Both the position numbers and the translations under genes were made by a program. The notes beneath the pieces were generated by a model. That model did no database searches. It had not been told where the DNA came from and saw nothing but the letters and a program-made list of their open reading frames with translations. From Sphingomonadales bacterium (GTDB lineage Bacteria > Bacteroidota > Bacteroidia > UBA7662), in assembly GCA_016872215.1 (NCBI GenBank), contig VHAX01000007.1, positions 1 to 64,000 on the forward strand: a DNA stretch of 64,000 bases, read 5' to 3'. Shown here piece by piece: positions 53,193 to 62,308 of this stretch (its first letter is position 1; every line of letters begins with the position of its first letter).

Positions 53193-54347
53193 TCATTCCT
53201 TGGGCGGATTCGGGTAAGTGGAATCATCGGCAAATAAACTGGCGCTGATCCCATCGGCATAAAACCTGCCCTCCCTAGTCAAGATTAACCGTCCATCGCC
53301 GGAATAAACCCAATCCGGATTGATATTCTGCAAACTCCTTCTGAAATCTCGACCAAAATAAGCACCAAACAATGTATTGTATTCGGCCAGATCTATACCA
53401 GTATCCATACGAAGACGCGTCATAACATACTCGTTGTGGCGGTTAGCCAGCGTTAGCACCTCAGAGGTTTGGGGCAGATCACCGCCTCGAATGGATCGCA
53501 TATAACGGACATTGTTCGATACATTCCACCACCGAACGCCATCCACATAAGAGTGGGCCGACGGACCCATACCTAAATAATTGGTGCCCTTCCAATAGGC
53601 TGAATTGTGCTCAGATTCCATGCCCGGAAGGGCCAAATTCGAAACCTCATAATGACGATAGCCCCTCTGATCGGCAAAGTCCATTAGCAATTGGTATTGC
53701 GTACGACTGGTTTCTTCATCGGGCACGCTCATTTTCTTTTGCTGCACCCTCCTGTGCCAAACCGTGCCTGGCTCCAGAGTCAAACCGTAAGCAGAAATAT
53801 GCGAAACACCAAAATTGGCAATCTCATTCAGGGAATCGACCCACTCAAGATCTGTCAAATGAGGTAAACCGAACATTAAATCCACCGAAATTCGATGAAA
53901 CCCCGTTGACTGAGCCATAGACAGGGATTGTCTCGCCATATGACTGTCATGTGCCCGATTCATGTAACGGAGCGATTCATCATTCAAAGACTGTATGCCG
54001 ATGCTGAGGCGATTGACACCCGCCTCACATACAGACGCAAGAAAATCCGATGACACATCGTCGGGATTAACCTCCAAAGTAATTTCAGCATTTGAACGGA
54101 CAGAATTTCGGGTGCCAACCACATCGATCAATCGTTTAATATCACCGGGAGGAAGTATACTCGGTGTACCTCCACCCAAATAAATGCTGTTCACCTGCTC
54201 CCCATTCAGCACATGATGTACTTTTTCCCACTCGAGCACCAAACAGTTCACCATCTCAGAATAATGTATACGCCCAGTACTAAAATGGAAATCACAGTAG
54301 TAACAGGCCTGTCTACAAAATGGAACGTGAAAATATACAGAAGCCAT
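53193..54347 (-). CDS. hemW: HemW-like radical SAM protein
   Basis: A 384-residue radical SAM protein. The iron-sulfur motif is CRQACYYCDF (about residues 11-20, CxxxCxxC). GGGTPSILPPGDIKRLID and EVNPDDVSSDFLASVCEAGV follow, with GVNRLSIGIQSLNDESLRYM and VDLMFGLPHLT as further conserved blocks. The family was annotated as oxygen-independent coproporphyrinogen oxidase but most members are HemW heme chaperones. I start at the ATG at 54347 (MASVYFHVPFC). It lies downstream of gldN beyond a strong terminator, so it is probably transcribed separately or at a low level by read-through. Confidence 0.92.
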   Translation of the reverse strand: MASVYFHVPFCRQACYYCDFHFSTGRIHYSEMVNCLVLEWEKVHHVLNGEQVNSIYLGGGTPSILPPGDIKRLIDVVGTRNSVRSNAEITLEVNPDDVSSDFLASVCEAGVNRLSIGIQSLNDESLRYMNRAHDSHMARQSLSMAQSTGFHRISVDLMFGLPHLTDLEWVDSLNEIANFGVSHISAYGLTLEPGTVWHRRVQQKKMSVPDEETSRTQYQLLMDFADQRGYRHYEVSNLALPGMESEHNSAYWKGTNYLGMGPSAHSYVDGVRWWNVSNNVRYMRSIRGGDLPQTSEVLTLANRHNEYVMTRLRMDTGIDLAEYNTLFGAYFGRDFRRSLQNINPDWVYSGDGRLILTREGRFYADGISASLFADDSTYPNPPKE

Positions 54348-54396
54348 GTGCGGATTAGGTAAGATACAGGCACTAACCGAAAACACCCAACAATAA

Positions 54397-54426
54397 AAAG
54401 CCCCGGATCTAGAAATCCGGGGCTTT
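54397..54426 (-). terminator. rho-independent terminator after the gldKLMN operon
   Basis: A perfect 12-bp stem, AAAGCCCCGGAT (54397-54408) and ATCCGGGGCTTT (54415-54426), with a six-base loop and a T run on the minus strand. It begins 18 bp past the gldN stop and should end the gliding/secretion transcript before hemW. Confidence 0.9.
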
Positions 54427-54444
54427 CATCAATCTCAGGTTAGA

Positions 54445-55269
54445 TTAATATTGCCAAAGTGATTGCTCAAAATCCAGTAGTTTGTTCTTAATGCGTTCCG
54501 ACTCGTAAAAGGCGTCTCGTCCTTTTGCGTAATCTTCAACACGCAAGTCCTTCACGTTTGGCTCCTTGATGATGTTGCTGGTGAACATCCGACGTATGAA
54601 GACTTCGTCATAGGTTAATTTCTCCGATTCACTGCGCCAGTTAAAAACCTCAGAGTTTGACAATACAGGGCGGATATAAGGATAATAGACCCAGAACATA
54701 GCGGTTTGTCCAACCACCCTGCCCTCAGACTTAATGTTGGTGACGGGTGCCAGCGCAACAATACGAACATCTAGTCCACCCGTGCGACGATCGAAAACCC
54801 ACTCCTCTTTTAAACGTATACCGATCACATCATTAGGATTAAACTCCTTCTTTTCAACCTTTTGAACCATTTCGTAGCTGACCGGATCCATCGTAATAAC
54901 GGTGTCGTAACTTTCCAAGGATTTCAAAATGGCGTCAGAAGTGATTGCATTTTCAGGAATCAGATCCTCTGTCTTGTAAATGTAGCCCTCCAATTCACCG
55001 CCCTTTAGTGAGCCCATCAAATAATTGATGAACATGCTGCGCGGATAGGTGAAGAAAAAATTAGGTTTCTGATTCAGGTCAATCAAACGGATGATACTCC
55101 AAGAGAACATAGCGTCTGGTTGTCGAACCATGTAGAGATCATTCGTCCGACGCGTCTTTTCCACGCGCCTGAATGCCCCATCAATGATTTCAGGGCTTTG
55201 TACCTGTGCAGACAAACTTCCTGTCAACAAACAGGTCATGAATCCGAAAACAATGAGAACTTTCTTCAT
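54445..55269 (-). CDS. gldN: gliding motility/T9SS protein GldN
   Basis: A 274-residue exported protein, last of the gldKLMN set. It has a signal peptide (MKKVLIVFGFMTCLLTGSLS) and GldN blocks such as FRRVEKTRRTNDLYMVRQPD (about 33-52), GIRLKEEWVFDRRTGGLDVR (about 150) and VEDYAKGRDAFYESERIKNK near the end. GldN forms a ring with GldK at the periplasmic side of the outer membrane, contacting the GldLM motor. Seven bp separate it from gldM, so they are one operon, ended by the terminator at 54397. Confidence 0.93.
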   Translation of the reverse strand: MKKVLIVFGFMTCLLTGSLSAQVQSPEIIDGAFRRVEKTRRTNDLYMVRQPDAMFSWSIIRLIDLNQKPNFFFTYPRSMFINYLMGSLKGGELEGYIYKTEDLIPENAITSDAILKSLESYDTVITMDPVSYEMVQKVEKKEFNPNDVIGIRLKEEWVFDRRTGGLDVRIVALAPVTNIKSEGRVVGQTAMFWVYYPYIRPVLSNSEVFNWRSESEKLTYDEVFIRRMFTSNIIKEPNVKDLRVEDYAKGRDAFYESERIKNKLLDFEQSLWQY

Positions 55270-55276
55270 AAATCAA

Positions 55277-56863
55277 TTAATTAAGGCCATAAGTTACAGC
55301 CGGCAAGGTACGGGTTACTTTATCAGGACCCACCGCTTTCACTTCATCAAAAATAAAGCGATCACCTGGCTTGGCATTACGAATAATGTTCTGAGCAGCA
55401 GCAGAAAAAACCGGGCCGGTCACCGATACAACTTGGGCATCCTTTCTGGGCGCCAAGTAGATCAATCGGAAACTTCTTACCTCAAAACGAAGGTCAAAGT
55501 CGAAATCTTTTAGCAAAGCAATCATACCACCCTGAGCTTTAAACTTCGTGGTTGGTGTTTGTCCTGCTGTAAGACCCCCTACAGTGGCAATTGGGTCCGG
55601 AACGTATTTCACCCTGAACTCAGAACTTCCAAGCATACTGCTACCTTTACCCGCTTCTCCCTTGGAACGCACATCTACATTAACCTTACCAGGCTCCATC
55701 ACACGAACCACATATTTGCCTCCTGAACCCGTTAATGTTCCTTTGGAAATAGCGGGAGTTAGATCCGCTGGTTTCACACCCGGCGCAGAAATCGATACCG
55801 GATTGTCGACACCAATGTAGAATACATTCATCTTATCAGGAGAAACAACCGCAGCAGGACGTGCGACCGTATAGGATGTGCTGAATGGGTATTTGGTCTC
55901 TTCACCCGTTCCAGGATTCTTTACCAAAATGTATCCGTTCAGTTTCTTTTCACCTTCTGATGTGGCCCGAGCCTTATACTTACCCAAACCATTTTCTACA
56001 GGAACAATCGTTCCGCCATCCAATCTAATGTCCAGATTTTGACGACTATCGTAAGCAACCAACATTACATCTGCTTCAAAGTCCTGACCGGTAAGTACAT
56101 AGCTGCTTTTGGCTATCACTTTGGCTTCAATCTGATCAAACTTGAAGGAAGCAGCGTCAATGGACTCAAGTAAATAGGCCAGAATCTCACTCTCTGTGTT
56201 AAGTATATCACTCTCATACTTTGAAAGTAAAGTAATAACACCAGACAATGGCATTTCTCCAAAATTGGATTGCAGCCAATTCTTCTTCACGCCACTGCCT
56301 TTTGAAGGGGCCGGATCAGCAGGATCGTCTAAATGAATTTTTACTTTACCCCGATCTGCTTTCGGAATCAATGCAATTAGCTTTTTCCTAAAGTCATTGA
56401 ACTTATCTTTCATCTCCAAGCCCAATTTGCTCTTACCATCCGGGTTAACCAGGAGGGTGGAACTGATATCGATGTTACCATCATCCAAAATACGGCGAAC
56501 GCCACCTTCAGTTTTAAAATCAAGCTCGTCTAGCTTGTTGTTTTCGTTACCACCTTCATCAATCAATTTATCCTTGATCTTTTTAACAAACCCCAAAAGC
56601 TCCTTGGTTTCACGTTTAACCACCATTGCCTTGTCGTATGCTGCTTTAGTCTTACCTGGTTCGTCCATCATCTTCTCTTCGAATGTCGCATATAGAGCCC
56701 CATTCTTTTGAAGGATGGTTAGGTTGGTATCCTCGAGGCTTTTATTAATCATCGCAAAAGCCTTTAGGATCTCCGCTGATACATTCAGCGCCAACATCGC
56801 GGTCAGCACCAAATACATCATATTTATCATTCGTTGTCTGGGTGACAATCTAACTGATGCCAT
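55277..56863 (-). CDS. gldM: gliding motility/T9SS motor protein GldM
   Basis: A 528-residue protein with one N-terminal membrane helix (RMINMMYLVLTAMLALNVSA, about 9-28) and a long periplasmic rod of several domains (FEKMMDEPGKTKAAYDKAMV, then beta domains to the C-terminus with RDIVRRAxxGD-like NIIRNAKPGDRFIFDEVKAV). GldM pairs with GldL to form the proton-driven motor and reaches up to the GldKN ring. The length is normal for the family. It is in the middle of gldK-gldL-gldM-gldN. Confidence 0.94.
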   Translation of the reverse strand: MASVRLSPRQRMINMMYLVLTAMLALNVSAEILKAFAMINKSLEDTNLTILQKNGALYATFEEKMMDEPGKTKAAYDKAMVVKRETKELLGFVKKIKDKLIDEGGNENNKLDELDFKTEGGVRRILDDGNIDISSTLLVNPDGKSKLGLEMKDKFNDFRKKLIALIPKADRGKVKIHLDDPADPAPSKGSGVKKNWLQSNFGEMPLSGVITLLSKYESDILNTESEILAYLLESIDAASFKFDQIEAKVIAKSSYVLTGQDFEADVMLVAYDSRQNLDIRLDGGTIVPVENGLGKYKARATSEGEKKLNGYILVKNPGTGEETKYPFSTSYTVARPAAVVSPDKMNVFYIGVDNPVSISAPGVKPADLTPAISKGTLTGSGGKYVVRVMEPGKVNVDVRSKGEAGKGSSMLGSSEFRVKYVPDPIATVGGLTAGQTPTTKFKAQGGMIALLKDFDFDLRFEVRSFRLIYLAPRKDAQVVSVTGPVFSAAAQNIIRNAKPGDRFIFDEVKAVGPDKVTRTLPAVTYGLN

Positions 56864-56881
56864 AGCCTTGTAGCGATTGGA

Positions 56882-57505
56882 TTATTGGCGGGGTGCCGAC
56901 ATGGCACTCAGCATATTACCGTAAACAGCGTTTAATGCACCCAGATTCTTGTTCAACAGAGCGATTTGATCCTGGTACATCTTTAAATCAGTTCCCATTC
57001 CAACGACCTGATTCATTTCTTCCACAAGCCGATTCGCCTCGGTCATGTTGCGAGAAAATCCGGCCATCGATCCCGCCACTTCACGCACCTGCTTCGTGTA
57101 TTCGTTGGTAGCTACAGTCGCCTGTGAAATATCTGACATCTTCCCAACATTTTCGGTTAGCGACTTAAATCCTTCACCCAAACGCTCCAGAGTGCCTTTA
57201 TTGATGCCTGATTCACGCATCATGCCATCAAAATCGGTAGCCCGCGCAGGTTTTGAATTGGCCTCTCCGTCTGAAAGCTCCGGATAAACAAGTGACCAAT
57301 CGGTATCTACACTCGGCTTTTCAAAGCCTGAAATGAAGAAAATCACCGCCTCAGTTCCCAAACCTATGGTGAGCATTAAATCAGCTCCATCCAGGTGGCG
57401 GATTTTGAACAAGGCCCCGATGATTACAACAGCAGCACCCCATCCGTAGGCATAATTGAGGAGTACTTTACCCCGCTTCGACTCTAAAAAACTGGAATCA
57501 CGCAT
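56882..57505 (-). CDS. gldL: gliding motility/T9SS motor protein GldL
   Basis: A 207-residue inner-membrane protein: two helices in the first 60 residues (KVLLNYAYGWGAAVVIIGALF and MLTIGLGTEAVIFFISGF), with the conserved glutamate (about residue 49) thought to carry protons, then a cytoplasmic coiled region (SLTENVGKMSDISQATVATN, TEANRLVEEMNQVVGMGTDL). GldL anchors and powers GldM. It lies 18 bp upstream of gldM and 49 bp after gldK. Confidence 0.94.
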   Translation of the reverse strand: MRDSSFLESKRGKVLLNYAYGWGAAVVIIGALFKIRHLDGADLMLTIGLGTEAVIFFISGFEKPSVDTDWSLVYPELSDGEANSKPARATDFDGMMRESGINKGTLERLGEGFKSLTENVGKMSDISQATVATNEYTKQVREVAGSMAGFSRNMTEANRLVEEMNQVVGMGTDLKMYQDQIALLNKNLGALNAVYGNMLSAMSAPRQ

Positions 57506-57554
57506 AATAAATGAATTTGTTTAGATTAAAATTTTACGAATTGATTAAAAATAG

Positions 57555-58943
57555 CTAACGACCTGTTTGTCCAGTTCCGATAACGTCCATGACGCAACGG
57601 AAACCAATGGTAGATTTGGCAGAATCGCCATACTCATAGGAACGCGTACTGGTCTTAATTAAATGACCAACATCATTCCAGCTGCCTCCGCGAACTACCT
57701 TACGCTGCATCACCACATCATTGGGATTCTCAGGCGCATAACGGAAATCCGGGTTTAAGTCGTGGGTAAACCACTGGGCCGACTCATCAAAAGTGGTGTT
57801 GGTCCATTCAGCCACATTTCCAGACATATTGAACAACCCAAAATCGTTCGGGTTATATTGATAAACCGGTCCGGTGTATAAATTTCCATCCATCGTGTAA
57901 TTTCCACGACCCGGCTTAAAGTTGGCTAATACACAGCCCCGATCGTTGCGCGTGTATGGACCTCCCCATGGATAGGTAGCGATGTTGCGACCACCTTTTG
58001 CGGCATACTCCCACTCAAACTCAGTTGGAAGACGAAATTCTAACTGCTGATACAAACCATTCCTGTAGCGGAATCCGTTGAATACCCTGGAGCGCCAATT
58101 GCAAAAAGCGTTTGCCTGATCCCAACTAACACCCACAACGGGATACTCGTCGAATGAGGGGTGGGAAAAGTAGGTCAGGGCCTGAGGTTCATTGTATGAA
58201 CCACCATCTTCCTTCACAAAATCACGAATCCACACCAAGGTATCGGGATAAACGTTTACATTATACTTACGAACAAAATCCTTACGCGAGCGTGTCCGAT
58301 CCTTATTAAGGGCAGCGGCTTTAAAATCTAAGGTTTGATAAACATAGTTGAGGCGGCGGGTATCCAGCTCATGACCGCCAAATACCATATCTCCGCCCGA
58401 GAAAATCATTTCAGAAACTTCTTCCAGAAAATCCGGGTCGGTCCAATCAAGAGGCGCCTCCCAGTTGATCAATTCATTACCATTTTCATCCTCCTCCATG
58501 TTACCCATGATGGTATGTGCGATTGAGTCGCGAACCCAATACACAAACTGTCGGTACTCGTTATTGGAGATCTCGGTGTCGTCCATATAGAAGGCCTTCA
58601 ATGAGATGGTTTTGGGTGTTTGGTAGTTGCTGGAGAAGGCATCCTGCTCGGCCTGCCCGACCTGAAGAGACCCCCCCTTCAACAAAACCGTGCCGTATGG
58701 AACAGCTTGCGACCATTTTGGCCGATCGAGACTACCTGTCAACTCGCCTGAATTTCCCGAACCGCAACCGGAAAGCAAACTGATCGCGATAACCGAAAAA
58801 ATGGACCAAAAAGATAGTTTTAAGCAGGGTTCAGCAATTGCTGACGGGGCAGAGCGCCTGTCCCCCTGAACATATTGACACCTTGAAATGGAGGAAAGCG
58901 ATTTTGGACTCAAATAATTCAGCATAGTAAGGATTGGGTACAT
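57555..58943 (-). CDS. gldK: gliding motility/T9SS lipoprotein GldK
   Basis: A 462-residue outer-membrane lipoprotein. The lipidated cysteine is Cys60 in VIAISLLSGC; the body is a formylglycine-generating-enzyme/sulfatase-modifying-like fold, with MDDTEISNNEYRQFVYWVRD (about 105-124), YPVVGVSWDQANAFCNWRSR, RLPTEFEWEYAAKGGRN and GNVAEWTNTTFD blocks. GldK caps the GldN ring. The start is uncertain: ATG at 58943 or 58925. Both give an unusually long polar stretch before the lipoprotein signal. The much longer frame to 59144 would run into porP. Confidence 0.92.
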   Translation of the reverse strand: MYPILTMLNYLSPKSLSSISRCQYVQGDRRSAPSAIAEPCLKLSFWSIFSVIAISLLSGCGSGNSGELTGSLDRPKWSQAVPYGTVLLKGGSLQVGQAEQDAFSSNYQTPKTISLKAFYMDDTEISNNEYRQFVYWVRDSIAHTIMGNMEEDENGNELINWEAPLDWTDPDFLEEVSEMIFSGGDMVFGGHELDTRRLNYVYQTLDFKAAALNKDRTRSRKDFVRKYNVNVYPDTLVWIRDFVKEDGGSYNEPQALTYFSHPSFDEYPVVGVSWDQANAFCNWRSRVFNGFRYRNGLYQQLEFRLPTEFEWEYAAKGGRNIATYPWGGPYTRNDRGCVLANFKPGRGNYTMDGNLYTGPVYQYNPNDFGLFNMSGNVAEWTNTTFDESAQWFTHDLNPDFRYAPENPNDVVMQRKVVRGGSWNDVGHLIKTSTRSYEYGDSAKSTIGFRCVMDVIGTGQTGR

Positions 58944-59004
58944 AGATTTTAAAACGATGGCCAAAAATAGAAATATTTGACAAAAAGTGTATGCGATGGG
59001 AAAT

Positions 59005-59946
59005 TTACATGAATCGGGGTGAGCGTATGATAACCTTTGGGCGCTCTGGAAATTTGATGGTGAAATCGTAGCCCACAAAAATCTCGTGCGAACCATCATT
59101 GAAACGCGATAAACCGGATAAATTGTAATCATAGGAATAGCCAATTCTCAAATGCTTCCCCAAATTGGCTCCAAGCAAGGCCACAACAGCGTCACCGGTT
59201 GAATAACCCAAACCCGACCAAAACTTGCCTTTGTAGGTGGCCAACAGGTTAACATCCGCCTGGAAGGCAGATAGATTTGACTTGATGAGCGTTGAAGGAG
59301 TGATTGACCATATATCGCCCAGGGGGATCGTGTACCCAGCAGAGAGAAATAGGTTTCTTTGGTAAGTCAAAGCAGCGTTACCCGTGCTGTACCTGATTTT
59401 CGGGTTATTGAGTCGATTACCTGAAAGGTTTACATAAAACCGATCTGAGATGTAATGAAATCCGAAACCTGCGTCTATAGCGAACGCGGTGGCTTTCGAG
59501 TTAATCAGCAATGGATCATTGGGGTTTTCCGGCTTGAACTTGGTGCCGTCTAAAATACTCTGAATGCCTCCAAAATATGCTCCAATACCCAACTCCCCTC
59601 CCTTCCAATCCGTTCTGTAAGCATATGCAAATCTAAAATTGGAAGTCTCATTGAAAAAATCCTGGTCGGTATTCACCATCAGGCCCAATCCACCATGCAA
59701 AAACTTAGCAGGTGCATGTACGCTCAGCACAGTTGTGCGTGGACTCGCATTATCGGGCAGATTCACCCACTGGTAGCGGTGAATAAGGAATGTGCTGATT
59801 TTTCCCCTCGATCCTGCAGCAGCCGGATTGTAGAAGAAGTCGTTGAACATATAATGATTCCATTTCGGCTCCTGTTGGGCAAATGCCATGAAAGGCACCC
59901 AAATAAACAAGAGGACAATCAGGAATGGTATGTAGTGTTTCATCAT
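59005..59946 (-). CDS. PorP/SprF-family T9SS outer membrane protein
   Basis: A 313-residue outer-membrane beta-barrel protein with a signal peptide (about residues 1-24, ending FMAFAQ). The PorP/SprF pattern is clear: PKWNHYMFNDFFYNPAAAGS (about 27-46), RYQWVNLPDNASPRTTVLSV, then a strand-rich barrel ending PERPKVIIRSPRF. In gliding Bacteroidota such genes lie beside gldK or beside an adhesin gene (sprB). Here it sits 61 bp upstream of gldK, so it belongs to the secretion operon. I start at the ATG at 59946; 59943 is equally possible. Confidence 0.9.
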   Translation of the reverse strand: MMKHYIPFLIVLLFIWVPFMAFAQQEPKWNHYMFNDFFYNPAAAGSRGKISTFLIHRYQWVNLPDNASPRTTVLSVHAPAKFLHGGLGLMVNTDQDFFNETSNFRFAYAYRTDWKGGELGIGAYFGGIQSILDGTKFKPENPNDPLLINSKATAFAIDAGFGFHYISDRFYVNLSGNRLNNPKIRYSTGNAALTYQRNLFLSAGYTIPLGDIWSITPSTLIKSNLSAFQADVNLLATYKGKFWSGLGYSTGDAVVALLGANLGKHLRIGYSYDYNLSGLSRFNDGSHEIFVGYDFTIKFPERPKVIIRSPRFM

Positions 59947-59999
59947 ATGCAATAAATATTGACGGGTCGAAATAACGAAAAGTAAGTGTCAATGTAAAA

Positions 60000-60779
60000 C
60001 TATCGGGAAAATTTTTTTATGTAATCTTCAATAGCCATCGACATTGACGGGAATTCGGTATTGGGAGCTGTAATGTCCAGTCTTAAGCCCCGATCGATAA
60101 TAGCGGCATGCGTACGGGCACCAAATCCGCCAATCCGGGTGTTTCCCTGTATAAAATCCGGAAAATTTTCAAACAAAGATTTGATGCCTAGTGGACTAAA
60201 AAAAACGAGCAGATCGTATTTGATGTCCGACAAGTCACTCAAATCGCTTGATACCGTCCGAAACATAACTGCAGGTCGCAAATCGATGCCAACACCTTCA
60301 GCCTCTTGAATCCAATCACCCTCCATCGCATCAGAACAGGGCAACATAAATGGCTCTGATTTGAAGCGTGCCATCACGGGAAACAAGTCGGATAACTTAC
60401 CCTGCCCGAAGTATATTTTCCTCTTACGCAGGGTTACGTATTTCTGTATATAGACCCCGACATTCTCCGAAATGCAGAAATAACGTGTTTCCGGGGAAAC
60501 CTCAACACGCAACTCCTGGCAAATCCTAAAGTAGTGGTCGATTGCATTCCGACTGTTGAACACTACCGATTTGTAATCCGTAACATTTATTTTTAGCTTT
60601 CTAAAGTCCTTACCTTCAACAGAAACCACTTGGATAAAAGGCCGAAAATCAACTTTAATGTTGTACCGCTTCGCAAGATCATAAAAGGGCGATTTTTCAG
60701 AATCCGGCTTAGGTTGAGAAAATAGGATGGACTTGATTTTGCCGACTGGCACTGAAGACTGCTCGGGTTGTTCTGGCAT
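60000..60779 (-). CDS. hemD: uroporphyrinogen-III synthase
   Basis: A 259-residue HemD-like protein: a two-domain fold with little sequence conservation. The clues are VDFRPFIQVVSVEGKDFRKL (about 43-62), the YKSVVFNSRNAIDHYFRICQ strand-helix (about 68-87), YDLLVFFSPLGIKSLFENFP (about 187-206) and the FGARTHAAIIDRGL ending. It closes hydroxymethylbilane to uroporphyrinogen III for heme and B12. I start at the ATG at 60779, which leaves one base after the DUF4271 stop. In Bacteroidota the order DUF4271-hemD-gld is commonly seen. Confidence 0.85.
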   Translation of the reverse strand: MPEQPEQSSVPVGKIKSILFSQPKPDSEKSPFYDLAKRYNIKVDFRPFIQVVSVEGKDFRKLKINVTDYKSVVFNSRNAIDHYFRICQELRVEVSPETRYFCISENVGVYIQKYVTLRKRKIYFGQGKLSDLFPVMARFKSEPFMLPCSDAMEGDWIQEAEGVGIDLRPAVMFRTVSSDLSDLSDIKYDLLVFFSPLGIKSLFENFPDFIQGNTRIGGFGARTHAAIIDRGLRLDITAPNTEFPSMSMAIEDYIKKFSR

Positions 60780-60780
60780 A

Positions 60781-61746
60781 TCAGATGAAGTGGACAGTGG
60801 TGTACTTGAGTGCCAACAGAATAGGTAAAACTTCGAAGAGGCAAAAATAGAAAATAATATACCCAAAACCGACACCCTTGGCATGAGCCGCTCTGATCCA
60901 TCCCAATATCAAACGGTAAGACCAACCCACAAACAGCAAAACTGAAAAAATAATCATCGAAGGGATGACCTGCCGGACCGGCAAGGTAGCGCCAAGTAAA
61001 ACAGCGATCATTAGAAATGGAAGTGCGAACTGAACGAAAACTAAAGTTGTACGCAAATGGCTACTCGTCCACTCACTGTGGTCAAAGACCAGGCCCAGCA
61101 GAAAGTGTATGAGCAATAAAAATGATAAGAGTAAAACCGCCGCCCCAAAAATCTGAACCCAATCCAATAAGAGCTGATCTGTTGTCACTTCCAATCGTTG
61201 CCTGAAAATGGCAATCCAGATCGAAAACAACATGAAGAAGTAGAAAACACGGGCGATCGACCAGCCTGAACTCTGAACGCCGCCTTGCTGCCTGAGAAAT
61301 TGTTCAAATAGTCGAGGTTGAACAAATGCACGAGCCAGCAGCCCAAACCGATGCCGATCTGCTGCCAACAACATCATTCCCATAATCAGAAGCACAAACG
61401 AATAGGTTGCCGCCCTTCCGTTGTCAAGCCGAACGGCACCCTCAGCTCGGCTATTGGATTCCGAAGTATATGCATACTCATTTGCCCAACGGTCCCACTC
61501 CTTCGGCACGACTGCTTTGAATTGGGGCGCGTCGACTGCCAATCCCGAAAAAGAGTCAGGTCGCAGATTTATTAAATTGGGAAAGCCGTGGTCGTTTTTC
61601 GTACTGTCAAGCCCACTCCCAACCTTTGCCGCTAAGCTGTAGGACTCGCGTCCATAGACCTGAACGTGAAAAATGTAGGTAGTGAGGCTCATCCACAAAA
61701 TGTATTTGAGGCAGACTGAATACCTGTGAGTCACAATAAAAGACAT
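60781..61746 (-). CDS. DUF4271 membrane protein
   Basis: A 321-residue membrane protein. A signal-like start and a long soluble N-terminal part (to about residue 110) precede seven or so hydrophobic segments (FVLLIMGMMLLAADRH, FYFFMLFSIWIAIFRQ, AAVLLLSFLLLIHFLLGLVF and others). The WILLxFLLLIHF-like pattern and the position before hemD match DUF4271. Function is unknown. It is the first gene of the hemD-porP-gldKLMN row; one base separates it from hemD, so expression is linked. Confidence 0.85.
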   Translation of the reverse strand: MSFIVTHRYSVCLKYILWMSLTTYIFHVQVYGRESYSLAAKVGSGLDSTKNDHGFPNLINLRPDSFSGLAVDAPQFKAVVPKEWDRWANEYAYTSESNSRAEGAVRLDNGRAATYSFVLLIMGMMLLAADRHRFGLLARAFVQPRLFEQFLRQQGGVQSSGWSIARVFYFFMLFSIWIAIFRQRLEVTTDQLLLDWVQIFGAAVLLLSFLLLIHFLLGLVFDHSEWTSSHLRTTLVFVQFALPFLMIAVLLGATLPVRQVIPSMIIFSVLLFVGWSYRLILGWIRAAHAKGVGFGYIIFYFCLFEVLPILLALKYTTVHFI

Positions 61747-61828
61747 GATGGCTTTGTGGGGTGTAAAAATACACCGATTAGGAATCTTCCACCTAAAAGA
61801 AGCGAGCCATTCTCGTCAACCAACCCTC

Positions 61829-62308
61829 TCAACGGGCAGGATCTCTTCTGAGATCAGAATCGGCTCTCTGGTCGGAGAAGTAGCGGTAATGAAAAAAGAG
61901 CAGGCCATAACTTTCGCCGGGCTGGGCTGTGGTGTGCTTGTGGTGCATACGGTGTGCCGTCCTGAGGGCTATTAAATAACGGGAAACTGGCTTTGGGAAT
62001 GAGCCCAACCGTGAATGAACCAAAATATCATGCAAAACGAAATATACGAGTCCATATACAGATACGCCTGCACCTGCATATCCCCAAAAAATGGGAATAA
62101 TCTCAAGGAATCCACCAAAAAGCAAAGCCACTCCAACTGAACCGAACAACACAGCAAACCAATCATTTAGTTCCCATCCACCTTTCGGTTTGTGGTGTGT
62201 TTGATGAATCCACCACAGGGGGCCATGCATTAGGTAGCGGTGAATGAGAGAAGATACCACTTCAATGCCCAGGAAGCCGGTGATCCATCCAAAAATTACC
62301 GTCAGCAT
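61829..62308 (-). CDS. crtZ: beta-carotene 3-hydroxylase
   Basis: A 159-residue sterol-desaturase-superfamily membrane enzyme of the CrtZ type. The four histidine motifs are SSLIHRYLMH (HxxxxH, about 20-29), WIHQTHH (HxxHH, about 33-39), FVLHDILVHSR (HDxxVH, about 91-101) and RTAHRMHHKH (HxxHH, about 117-126). CrtZ adds 3-hydroxyl groups to beta-ionone rings. It starts seven bases before the merR stop, so the two are translationally linked. It lies 23 kb from the crtI-crtB-crtD-cruF row. Confidence 0.93.
   Translation of the reverse strand: MLTVIFGWITGFLGIEVVSSLIHRYLMHGPLWWIHQTHHKPKGGWELNDWFAVLFGSVGVALLFGGFLEIIPIFWGYAGAGVSVYGLVYFVLHDILVHSRLGSFPKPVSRYLIALRTAHRMHHKHTTAQPGESYGLLFFHYRYFSDQRADSDLRRDPAR

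Noticed and set aside
61745-61975. A 76-codon plus-strand open frame at the crtZ/DUF4271 boundary
   Set aside because: It mostly overlaps the crtZ 3' end in antisense and has no motif; treated as a shadow.
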